27,554 nucleotides of DNA from Cytauxzoon felis (Eukaryota > Apicomplexa > Aconoidasida > Piroplasmida > Theileriidae): positions 1 to 27,554 of the forward strand of contig JAIQCW010000080.1 in NCBI GenBank assembly GCA_020283715.1. Reading direction: 5' to 3'. Positions 9,613 to 18,400 of the stretch are shown one piece after another. The stretch's first letter is position 1, and each line of letters starts with the position of its first letter. The notes below the pieces were generated by a model. The model had not been told where the DNA came from and did no database searches. It was given only the letters and a program-made list of their open reading frames with translations. The position numbers and the translations under genes are program-made.

Positions 9613-10143
9613 CTATTCATCTGTGTCGTTTTTGAACCTGAACTTATTCAATTCTTCCCATAGCTTCATCCTCTCTTCTCCAATCTGTGGAGATTAATTT
9701 TTTTTTGAAATTAAAACATTAAACTTACGAGACTACCATCAAGTTTAGCTGATAGAGGCTCATTATTTTTGAAATTGAACAGACAGTAGACTTCATCATT
9801 TCCAGAATCTGGAAATCCCATACGATCAGATATATTTATAGGTGGTCCGCGATCCAATAGAGTCCTTTGCTCTTTAGCACATGTAGTAGTGGCTAGGGTA
9901 TCGATATACTTGTGGTACTGAAATGCAATTCGTATTAAAACTTGAGTATACTTCAAATCTTACCTGTTGTTTTAATAAATAATCTATGCAGTCTATACAG
10001 AAAGTTGATATTGACCACTCAGATTCCATAGTGGCTTTATATCCAACCATATTATCCCTCGATAAGTCGTCGTAACACACCAAACAGCTCGTACCTTCCG
10101 GTAATTCCAATGAATTTATCGATTCATAATTTACATTTGACAT
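9613..10143 (-). CDS. Small protein with two CxxC pairs, probable zinc-binding, 146 aa, three exons
   Basis: Exons are 10143-9964, 9917-9729 and 9684-9613; introns of 46 and 44 nt are both in phase 0. The protein begins MSNVNYESINSLELPEG. Cysteine pairs at 20/23 (CLVC) and 49/52 (CIDC) are spaced like a treble-clef or RING-type zinc site. After the first intron come a TTTCAKEQRTLLDRGPP motif and a C-terminal LIGEERMKLWEELNKF helix. I believe this belongs to a small protein family shared by many protists, of unknown function, but I cannot name it. The absence of a signal peptide suggests a cytosolic or nuclear protein. Its 5' end faces the IspF gene across 135 nt. Confidence 0.85.
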
Positions 10144-10278
10144 TTTAAATACGAGTTACGGTTCCCTTGCGATATTTTCAACATGAACATATATAGAAGG
10201 CAGCAATGAGGGTCATTGCTACAGGGTCGGCGCATAAAATTTATAATTTTCGAAAATGACTAAAAACCTCAACAGATA
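10144..10278. promoter_or_regulatory. Short divergent intergenic region upstream of IspF
   Basis: Only 135 nt separate the start codons of the zinc-binding protein (minus) and IspF (plus), so their promoters must overlap. No repeat copy is present. Confidence 0.35.
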
Positions 10279-10920
10279 ATGTATAATAAAATATTTTTTT
10301 ATACACTCATTCAAATTTCATTTAAAATTACGTATAGTTTTAATGTTAAAAATTCTAGGTCATATCGCATGTTATCCAGCCTCTACTCAAATGGTTTACT
10401 TTATAATACAGATGGCAATGGAGCAAAGAATAGTAGAATAGGTTTTGGTTATGATATCCATCGTTTAGTCACAGATGGTAGTGGTAAAGCCCTGAAGTTA
10501 GGTGGGATCGTTATTCCAGACGATACGGTACACATTGTAAGCCATAGCGATGGCGATGTTATATACCATTCGTTAGCTGATGCCATACTTGGAGCAATAG
10601 GTAAAGGCGACATTGGAGATTATTTCCCAGACGATGACGATAGTAACGAAGGGCTAGATTCGATGACAATCATAAAATACGTGTTAGACATGGCTAACAA
10701 CTCCGGTTTTACTATTACGAATGCGGATATTTGCGTGATTTTGCAATATCCAAAGCTCGGATCTGTGCTCAAGAGGAAAATCGTTGATAACCTCAAACTC
10801 GTACTGGGCTTCGATACAAATGTTAACCTCAAAGCCAAGACCAACGAAGGGCTTGACGCCGTTGGGAGCAAATCTGCCATCGCCTGTCATTCTGTAGCGC
10901 TCTTGCGCTACACATTTTGA
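10279..10920 (+). CDS. ispF: 2-C-methyl-D-erythritol 2,4-cyclodiphosphate synthase, apicoplast-targeted, 213 aa
   Basis: Single exon. Residues about 53-213 are a complete IspF domain with GFGYDIHRL (metal ligands Asp59 and His61), SHSDGDVIYHSLADAILGA (His97 as third ligand), KGDIGDYFPD, LQYPKL and KAKTNEGLDAVG. The enzyme converts CDP-methylerythritol 2-phosphate to the cyclic diphosphate, releasing CMP, in the non-mevalonate isoprenoid pathway. In apicomplexans this pathway runs in the apicoplast. Residues 1-21 are a hydrophobic signal-like segment, followed by a Ser/Asn/Arg-rich stretch to about 52, which fits a bipartite apicoplast leader; the targeting is inferred. The start was chosen because it gives this leader. 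The next gene begins 242 nt downstream on the same strand. Confidence 0.97.
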   Translation: MYNKIFFYTLIQISFKITYSFNVKNSRSYRMLSSLYSNGLLYNTDGNGAKNSRIGFGYDIHRLVTDGSGKALKLGGIVIPDDTVHIVSHSDGDVIYHSLADAILGAIGKGDIGDYFPDDDDSNEGLDSMTIIKYVLDMANNSGFTITNADICVILQYPKLGSVLKRKIVDNLKLVLGFDTNVNLKAKTNEGLDAVGSKSAIACHSVALLRYTF

Positions 10921-11162
10921 ATGTTGAAGAATGAAGTTTGGGTCATTGTTATCACGGATGGAATATGGTGGCATCATGAGACTTTAAAGTGTTAAATATT
11001 CCATCCATTGGTGAATTTGAAAATTACGATTTAAATTAATATTCATTCCTTTATATTTTACATGTTAATCTTTTAATTTCAATCTCTAGACACAGGGCCT
11101 CGTGCCGATGCTGTTGAAAAGACACTGCCGATTCGGGCAGCAAACGCTTAAATTATACAATT

Positions 11163-12482
11163 ATGGACCAAAATAAATTATTCGTTGCATATGATTATGG
11201 TATAATAGACTGGATAATTGACAAAGTTGTTGATGCAACTGCTTATACTGCAGTGCTGATACAGAAGCTGTCTTCTAGTGAACGTCTTAATAACTTCATT
11301 TATAAACACAGATTGATGTTTATAATTTTGAAGGAGTTGATTTATGATTTGATTTATAAGAAAATTAGTGATTTGATGTGTAATTTACTACTTTATGATA
11401 CAGGAATTATCATCAAGTACAATAGTTTACTGGAATTTGAAGAAGGAGGTAAGGAGATGAATTTAGGAAATGGAGAAAGTAGGATAATACGCGTCATGAG
11501 TTATAATGTTCAGGCGGTTCACAAAGTAATCATGCCAAATGTTAATATTTATGCACGTATGGATACTCTATTAAAGCATACAAGAGAATTAATTGTTGAA
11601 CGAGGAGTGGATGTAATCGTGTTTCAGGAAGTATTTCTATATGAATTTTATACGAAGCTTGTAGAAGAGTTAAATTCAATACTTCCATATAATACAGGAG
11701 TCATAGGTGAAGTTGGAGAGATTTACCAATGGAATAGTTATGTTAATGAGAGGAGTTGGTTTGATTATTCATTAGGAAATGGTGGCGTTTGTATATTCTC
11801 CAAGTATCCAATTGTAGAGAAACATCAATTAATATTTAAATATAATGAGGGCCAGAGCAGGCTTGCACGTAAAGGTACAGCATTGGCTGTAATTAAAAAG
11901 AATGATGTAATGTATACAGTTGTAGGCTTACATCTACAAGCATTTGATGAACAGAAACATAAAAATACACGACGTTTACAAATGAATGAATTATCGCAAT
12001 GGGTTATAAATTTATACAAAGGAAGGATTAAATCATCACAACCATATAGAGTCTCTAGGGATAATCCATTAATTGTAGCTGGTGATTTTAATATTTGTAT
12101 CATTAATGATACTGAAGATTTCAACACTGTAGTCATGAACAATGGACATCTTGAACTGTTTGATACCTTTAATAATACTCCACCCATACCGACGTATGAC
12201 ACGTTTGGAAATGACTATTGTAAAATACGTAAGTTGTTGTATACCTCATCAATCACCATCTTTCTTTCAGAAAATGAAGAAAAACAATGTCACATTTACG
12301 ATTATATTTTGACATCAAACAAGTTGAAGGTTATTGAACCTCAGACAACAATTATAAAAAAGTTAGAGAAACCAATCGCAATCAATAAGCATGAAGGACT
12401 ATATCGTGTAGTTGGACAAGTTGATGTATACAATGCCAGTGATCATTATCCAGTTTTTACAACACTTGAAATCATACAATAA
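11163..12482 (+). CDS. Neutral sphingomyelinase-like EEP-family phosphodiesterase, 439 aa
   Basis: Single exon. The endonuclease/exonuclease/phosphatase fold occupies about residues 108-436. Visible catalytic motifs are MSYNVQ (Asn116), VFQEVF (Glu156, Mg ligand), the LGNGGVCIFSKYPI strand, VGLHLQA (His257), AGDFNI (Asp308, Asn310) and SDHYPV (Asp427, His428). The GNGG plus HLQA plus GDFN pattern is that of the neutral/bacterial-type sphingomyelinase branch rather than an AP endonuclease. Residues 1-105 are a helical N-terminal extension with hydrophobic stretches and no clear signal peptide. The likely reaction is hydrolysis of sphingomyelin or a related phospholipid head group, inferred from family. 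A short hairpin, CTGCCGATTCGGGCAG at 11125-11140, sits in the leader just upstream. Confidence 0.9.
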   Translation: MDQNKLFVAYDYGIIDWIIDKVVDATAYTAVLIQKLSSSERLNNFIYKHRLMFIILKELIYDLIYKKISDLMCNLLLYDTGIIIKYNSLLEFEEGGKEMNLGNGESRIIRVMSYNVQAVHKVIMPNVNIYARMDTLLKHTRELIVERGVDVIVFQEVFLYEFYTKLVEELNSILPYNTGVIGEVGEIYQWNSYVNERSWFDYSLGNGGVCIFSKYPIVEKHQLIFKYNEGQSRLARKGTALAVIKKNDVMYTVVGLHLQAFDEQKHKNTRRLQMNELSQWVINLYKGRIKSSQPYRVSRDNPLIVAGDFNICIINDTEDFNTVVMNNGHLELFDTFNNTPPIPTYDTFGNDYCKIRKLLYTSSITIFLSENEEKQCHIYDYILTSNKLKVIEPQTTIIKKLEKPIAINKHEGLYRVVGQVDVYNASDHYPVFTTLEIIQ

Positions 12483-12532
12483 TATACTCACAATGCATAT
12501 AACCCATTTACTAAAGATTTTCTATTACATAC

Positions 12533-12747
12533 AACTGAGGTCCAGTACACCTCATTTAGATTCTCCATTCCACCTGAGGTCCTTTCCTTGTCTTGCAGAC
12601 AGCTCTTCTATTTACTTCCCCTCCGCTTCCCTGAGATCAGCTTCGGGTATTCCACTTAAGGTCCAATCCATACCTTCTCACCGCCACGATCTCCGGGAGT
12701 GGCTTTACTTTTTAGTGAGAAGTAATTAGAAGAGCTGACGGCAGGAC
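12533..12747 (-). repeat. Modular palindromic element, copy R7, intergenic
   Basis: It lies in the 369-nt gap between two convergent genes. The + strand has CTGAGGTCC (twice), GTCTTGCAGACAGCTCTTC, CTATTTACTTCCCCTCCGC, CCCTGAGATCAGCTTCGGG, CCACTTAAGGTCC, CCACGATCTCCGGGAGTGG and a partly decayed TTTTTAGTGAG module, then AATTAGAAGAGCTGACGGC. The remainder of the gap is AT-rich with nothing else visible. Confidence 0.92.
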
Positions 12748-12851
12748 TAAAAGAAATAGAAGACAGAGATGTGTATATAAACAATATATTAAATTAAATA
12801 TGCCTAATAATTAACCGCGTTTAAAATATTTTATTCCGTGAGTTGATGTGT

Positions 12852-14588
12852 TTATTCATACGACATGAGTAGTTTTCTCATATCTCTTGTGAATATTTCT
12901 CTAAATGTTTTTTTAGCTTCCTTTACACCACTGCCAAACCAAAATTTGAATCCCCTATATCTAGTATATCCTTTAGTTGGCCAATGATCCCTATCAGCTT
13001 TCCTATAAGTCTTTAAGTAGCCATCTGAGATGAACATTCCAATAACTAGTGTTATGAATGCTAATAACAAACTTAATGCTGTCAGAGTACCATTGCTGCT
13101 ACAGCCTTGATTTCCTACTCCACCCATTCCTATTCCTAACATGACTTCATTACTAAGTTGTAGTGTTACAGACAAGAGGTATATTCTGAATTTAGTCCTG
13201 TAGAAATATCTAGAGATTCTACAGTATGGATAATGAAGCATGATTAGACATATGGCAGCAGCTGAAAGTAGTGGTAACATTGCGCACCATGCCATATGAT
13301 AAAATGCCAAACCACTCTTCCACTCATTTTCTGGTGACTTTTTACCACCATCTACTCCATACTTTAATATAGTGAAAACACATGATGGTATACATGTCGT
13401 GAATGTAACTAAGAGTGATACCTTATAACCATCAATAAGACCAAGGAATTGATATGGAGCGATTGATGGGTTGAATGAATACGCTATAGGATTACTAATC
13501 GGGAACATAAATAAAGCTGATATTGCTTGAGGTTTGCTAAAAAGTTCAGAGATGCTACCATCACTTCCTCCACTGCTACAACAGGTACAATTACTTTTAG
13601 TACAACATGGCCTATCATTGTTACAACAAAAGCAACATTTATCCTCATAACAGACTTTAAACTCTACCTCTATGCAACACACGTTACAGATAGCGATAAA
13701 TATAAAGCGTATTACAATCAGGCACTTCTCTTTTATACAAGAACATATACGTACGATAACGTTACAATTTTTAATGCAAATTACGCACTTCTTACAACAA
13801 CAACAACAAGCTTCTTTTTTACAGCAATTATCATCACCACTCTCAGCCTTACAAGAACAAGTTCCATTATCGTTGCACATGTTACAACAACAACAACACT
13901 TTTTACTCTTCACTTTACAGCAACTATGAATTCCACTATCATCAGCTGTACATTTGCAAGGTTTCTCCTTGTTCTCACTGTGTCCCTTGTATCCTACTGT
14001 CCAGCTTATGGCTGCAGAGAGTGAGATAATTATAAGCATAATAAAGAACCAAATGAACATCCAATGGCCTAAATCTTCTAATCCAAAGTAGGATCCGATA
14101 TAATAGAATCCCATTTGATAAATTACAACTGCAATCCCGGAAAGTGTGCGACCGATGATAACAAGAAGTCCATCATCAGCTGAAACCTTTGCCATACTGA
14201 TATAATTAATTCCTAATACAAATCCAAACATATTGATCATCCAATAATAGTGAGTAAGTCTTCCGAAATCACCTCCAGAAATATAACTAACGAATAATAT
14301 AACAACGGTAATTAAGAATGTCCATATATTAGCGATTGAAATATTAACAGATTGTTCATCGAGTGCTACAACAGCTGCACATGTTATCATCATACCAACT
14401 ACACATGATATTTCCATAGAACTGAAGAATTTGTTGATGAATAACGGTATCTTATCCGGTGGTAGATAGAATCTTTCAACAGCAAATGAAGAGAAATTAA
14501 CCACTATATATAGAGGAAATGGAACTATAAATCCTCCTAAGAAGGCTGCTGCCTTCTTTATACCGTCACTTCCTCCGCCTTGTACCAT
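12852..14588 (-). CDS. Multipass membrane protein with an extreme Cys-rich central loop, 578 aa
   Basis: Single exon starting MVQGGGSDG. Hydrophobic segments at about 13-35, 58-77, 88-104, 115-135, 143-165 and 175-198 form a six-span N-terminal half. Residues 211-337 are a soluble-looking loop with 38 cysteines, including runs of five (KCCCCCNMC, ACCCCCKKC). The hydrophobic stretch about 291-304 inside it could be a further span. The second half has spans at about 353-370, 385-407, 430-452, 466-486 and 501-521, then a basic tail. The split layout of six spans, long loop and about five spans resembles solute transporters such as equilibrative nucleoside transporters, but I see no diagnostic motif. 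It could also be a piroplasm multi-membrane family member. The cysteines may bind metal or be lipidated; this is inference. Confidence 0.85.
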   Translation of the reverse strand: MVQGGGSDGIKKAAAFLGGFIVPFPLYIVVNFSSFAVERFYLPPDKIPLFINKFFSSMEISCVVGMMITCAAVVALDEQSVNISIANIWTFLITVVILFVSYISGGDFGRLTHYYWMINMFGFVLGINYISMAKVSADDGLLVIIGRTLSGIAVVIYQMGFYYIGSYFGLEDLGHWMFIWFFIMLIIISLSAAISWTVGYKGHSENKEKPCKCTADDSGIHSCCKVKSKKCCCCCNMCNDNGTCSCKAESGDDNCCKKEACCCCCKKCVICIKNCNVIVRICSCIKEKCLIVIRFIFIAICNVCCIEVEFKVCYEDKCCFCCNNDRPCCTKSNCTCCSSGGSDGSISELFSKPQAISALFMFPISNPIAYSFNPSIAPYQFLGLIDGYKVSLLVTFTTCIPSCVFTILKYGVDGGKKSPENEWKSGLAFYHMAWCAMLPLLSAAAICLIMLHYPYCRISRYFYRTKFRIYLLSVTLQLSNEVMLGIGMGGVGNQGCSSNGTLTALSLLLAFITLVIGMFISDGYLKTYRKADRDHWPTKGYTRYRGFKFWFGSGVKEAKKTFREIFTRDMRKLLMSYE

Positions 14589-14630
14589 CTTGTTGTATAC
14601 CCCTAGTATACAATACTACATTTAAAAATC

Positions 14631-14858
14631 ATGGCCATTTCCACATCATGTTTATTCAGAGCTTCGTTACTGACATTGCTAATATACATTAAATCTATAG
14701 GCTTCATTTTCGTGTATTATGAGCCTCCAGGTTCAACATTCATTCCTAGACATCATAGGCTATTGGCTCTACCTAGTAATATTGGGTCATCAAATTATGA
14801 AGTTTATAATTATTCATTAGTTGTGTTAGAATCGAGTGATGTTGATGACATGTAATGT
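14631..14858 (+). CDS. Short ORF with signal-peptide-like start, possibly the first exon of a small secreted protein
   Basis: An ATG 42 nt from the divergent start of the membrane protein opens a 74-residue frame. Residues about 1-27 are hydrophobic after an initial MAISTSCLFR and resemble a signal peptide. The rest (PRHHRLLALPSNIGSS...) has no family I know. A GTAATG donor overlaps the stop region, and a TTTTCAG acceptor lies near 14920, so a second exon is possible but the frame there is ambiguous. The length could be that of an organelle-targeted small protein. Existence is uncertain. Confidence 0.4.
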
Positions 14859-15116
14859 TTATTTTTAATGTGATGAAATTGAGAGAATTCTAATGTGAAT
14901 TGTGGTAGTATACTTTTCAGAGACATATTCATCATCATGGAGGAAATTTAATTTCTGACCATTTATCATGACAAATTGACATATAATGAAGTTTATCTAT
15001 TGATGTAGTATATAAACTTGTATTATAATAAATTATGTAGTTAATCTATACCATATGTTGAAGTTTACTAGATGTCACATCTACTGCAACATATCTTTCC
15101 ACCGGGCGTTGAGTCT
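14859..15116. other. AT-rich intergenic stretch
   Basis: Between the short ORF and repeat R8 I see only AT-rich sequence with stops in all frames. It may be 3' UTR for the short ORF or a later exon of it. Confidence 0.4.
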
Positions 15117-15319
15117 CTCCACTTGAGGTCCATCCTGCCGTCAGCTCTTCTATTTACTCCCCCTTCGCTTCCCTGAGATCAGCTGCGGGTAGTCCACTTG
15201 AGGTCCAATAATTACTACCATCACCTCCACCACGATCTCCGGGAGTGGCTCTACTCTTTAAAGATAGGTAAATAGAAGAGCTGACGGCAGGACCTCGCGT
15301 GGATACCTGTCTGCGAGAC
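15117..15319 (-). repeat. Modular palindromic element, copy R8, intergenic
   Basis: The + strand has CCACTTGAGGTCC, CCTGCCGTCAGCTCTTC, CTATTTACTCCCCCTTCGC, CCCTGAGATCAGCTGCGGG, CCACTTGAGGTCC, CCACGATCTCCGGGAGTGG, CTCTTTAAAGATAGG, AAATAGAAGAGCTGACGGC and GTCTGCGAGAC. It lies 110 nt downstream of the cullin stop codon. The GTCTGCGAGAC variant keeps the GTCT/AGAC stem. Confidence 0.92.
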
Positions 15320-15428
15320 AATGTAAAACTTTATTAAATCTTCTATGGAGAGTTTTGTATAAAAAATTATATATGATTATGATATAGTAATGAAATTTAA
15401 AGTACATTATATGTTTAATCTACAGGGA

Positions 15429-18400
15429 TCAGGGTATATATTGTAGAAATTCTTTATTGGTTGTGTTGAATTGTATAAATTCTCTATTAATAAGTGAATC
15501 TACAACTTTGTTAAATTGATCCCTTGTTATAGTATACTGAGCATTCTTGCAACACATCTTAAATAACGTTGTACTCGATGCTTCCATAGTCTGCTTCAAA
15601 TAACGCACAATCGTCGATTCTATAAACGGTATCATGTCCTCGAATGTACGACGTCTATTCACAAACGATAAATCCTCCTGAATAATATATATAGTTATAG
15701 CGAATGTTGTCTATCTAAGATTAGTTCGAGTGTTAAATACCTTTGAGAAGAGTTCATGGCATTTACACCTGCAATCGATGAACGTTTCGGGTGATTTGAA
15801 ATTCTCATTAATGGTAAAGTGATGGTATTTATTCTAAATGTGTTTGATGAATGCATGATTTCACCTACACAATTATCGAAGTTGATATTCTCATCAATGA
15901 AGATAATTAGAGGTGTAGGGTCGAGTATATTTAAAATTTTCAAATGTTTTCTCATTGTCGTCTCATTATAATCTATGGATTGGATAATGAAATCAGATTT
16001 TCAATCTCCAACTTACCAATTGTCAGGACCGATTCCAAATGGTCCAGATTTATCTTCGAATTTGAATTAAACAATAAAATACAATATGCTTGACATATTG
16101 AAAATTTAAACTCATAATCAAAACCCTAAACGAATTATGATGAATGAGGATGAGATGAAGGGGAGATGCCTTCAGATGGTCTAATATTCAGTTTATCGAG
16201 TTGCATTAAGAAGGCGTTATTAGAATTCCCAGGAGCTCCATTAATACTATTTTCTTGAGGCCATCTTGTACTGTCAGCACTAGTTGGTTGATCATTTTTA
16301 TAATATGACCAACTATTTCCTTTATCAACACATATCAACAACGGCGTATTGGTATTAGGTCCTCCGTAATATACATGAACATAATGGACATTTTGAGCAT
16401 TAATATCATTACCACCAGGTTTAGTAAGGTTCGTAGATCCCTTTTTGAGATTAGCCGTTTGCATTTTCTCCCTACTCGACAAATGGTGAAGATATCCAGT
16501 AAATCCTCCCTTGGGGTCACCAGAAAATTCCAAAACTGTAACATTATCAGTAGCACCACTTGTATAATTCGTCTTCATGTTAATTTTTATTTCAACAGCA
16601 TTGGCATATGTTCCAGTAATTTTAGGTAATGCGTGTTTTTCAGGTGATATCAACCAATCATCAACTATTCAATAGAAAACAATGCTTGAGTTGAGTAATA
16701 GTGGTATTCCCATCAGCAGCTTCAGGAGCACTCCATGTATTATCCCCGAAATTATAAGCACCAAGTTTCTGTACACCAAATAAACCTTTTGGATTTGTAT
16801 TGGAGCAATGGTAATTTTATGACAATATTATAGATCAGATAATATAATAAATCTCGACACAAACATAGAAGCCTTACCTAACCATACTTTATGGTCTATA
16901 GGTTCAGCAGCTTCAGAAGCAGCAGAATTCATTTTTACTCACTTTTGTTTTTGTGGTTTGTTTTCCATCTTTATTCCAAAATATCACCCCCCATTATTTA
17001 AAGAAATAATATACTGAGGTCTATTCACTATCCATCCACCTTTCTTTGTCTTGCAGACGGCTCTTTATTTAGTTGTCCCTCCGCTTCCCTGAGATCAGCT
17101 ACGGGTATTCCGCTTGAGGTTACATTCTTAACTCCATCACTGCCACGATCTCTGGAAGTGGCTATACCGTTTACGGGGAGGTAATTGGAAGAGGCTCCAC
17201 GCCGAGTGGGATCAGAGGCTGTAACCTCAGGTGGAGAGCTGTCTGCAAGACCTACGGTGCAGGAGAGTGGAAGGAGGGTTTGATTGGACCTCAGATGGAA
17301 TGAAGGTGGAGTTAGGAAAGGAGATCAAGTGGAGAAGTATATATGTTACTTACATTGATTTTTTTGGTTATTGTAGCAGTACCGAATTCAGGTAAGAATC
17401 GTAGATTTTTATTTTTAAATTTATTAATATAAAAGTATTTGAATTGATTTTGTAATTTATTGATATTATTTATGGTATCATCATCATTACAATTATTATT
17501 ATTATTAAAATTACTATTTTTACTATCAATTTCTATAAAATCATCATCCTCATCATTTTTTTTATTGATCAATGGCCTATCCAATTTCTTTTTAGAAATC
17601 CAATTGTCTGATGATACTATCACATATGACATGTTAAATCTCTTAAAATCATTACTGTAATTAAACTTTGAGTCCACAGTAGGTAAATAACACGATATAA
17701 ACTCATTCAACAAACGATCTGAATTACGCACATCCGATACTATATCGTCCAACTTTGATACATAATTAACACCACACTCTAATTTAAATATGAATGTATA
17801 AATATTCCCATTTCTCCCATCTATCTCAACCACTCGCCGTGGGGGCCTCTTCCAATTACCTCCCCGTACACGGTAGAGCCACTCTCGGAGATCGTGGCAG
17901 AAGTTAAGGATGTAACCTCAAGTGGAACATGTAAGCGATCTACGGGAGCTGGAAGGGGAAGTAATTAAAAGGCTGACGGCAGGACGAACTCAGATGGAAC
18001 GGAGAATGGAGAAGATAATGGTTGTAACATCAAGTTGATATCTCATCGAATTTACTTGAACATACCTTCTTTGAGTTTAGAGATTGTGTGAATATGGTTT
18101 TCGTTGATATCTTGATCATAGAATAACCTCATGCCGATGAAATTTCGGTAGCATAACTATGAGATTTTGAGTATATTTTATAAAAATTACCTCAAAATAT
18201 GATTTATTTTCTATAAATCTGAATAGATGAAGGATGAAATTCAATTTAGATTCATCGGATGTTATAAAATCGTCTGTATTTAATCTAATAGCCATACAAT
18301 CAGAATGTTTAGCTGAATATAGGTGTAATGTATAGTATTTAACATACCTAATGCAACAACAACAAATTCTATGCGATCGTCATCTTCATTTAATAATGAA

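Noticed and set aside
10684..10977. 97-aa minus-strand frame over IspF
   Set aside because: It is antisense to well-conserved IspF sequence and has no splice or family support.
11125..11140. Hairpin CTGCCGATTCGGGCAG as a terminator or riboswitch
   Set aside because: It is a single short hairpin in a eukaryotic leader; no conserved context supports a regulatory class.
13527..14024. Thr-rich 165-aa and Gln/Leu-rich 85-aa open frames on the + strand
   Set aside because: They are the reverse complement of the cysteine-codon-rich loop of the membrane protein; the odd composition is a shadow of repeated Cys codons.
15695..15955. Separate 86-aa protein starting MRKHLKILN
   Set aside because: The first part is cullin exon 15; the rest is an out-of-frame reading of the next intron and exon 16.
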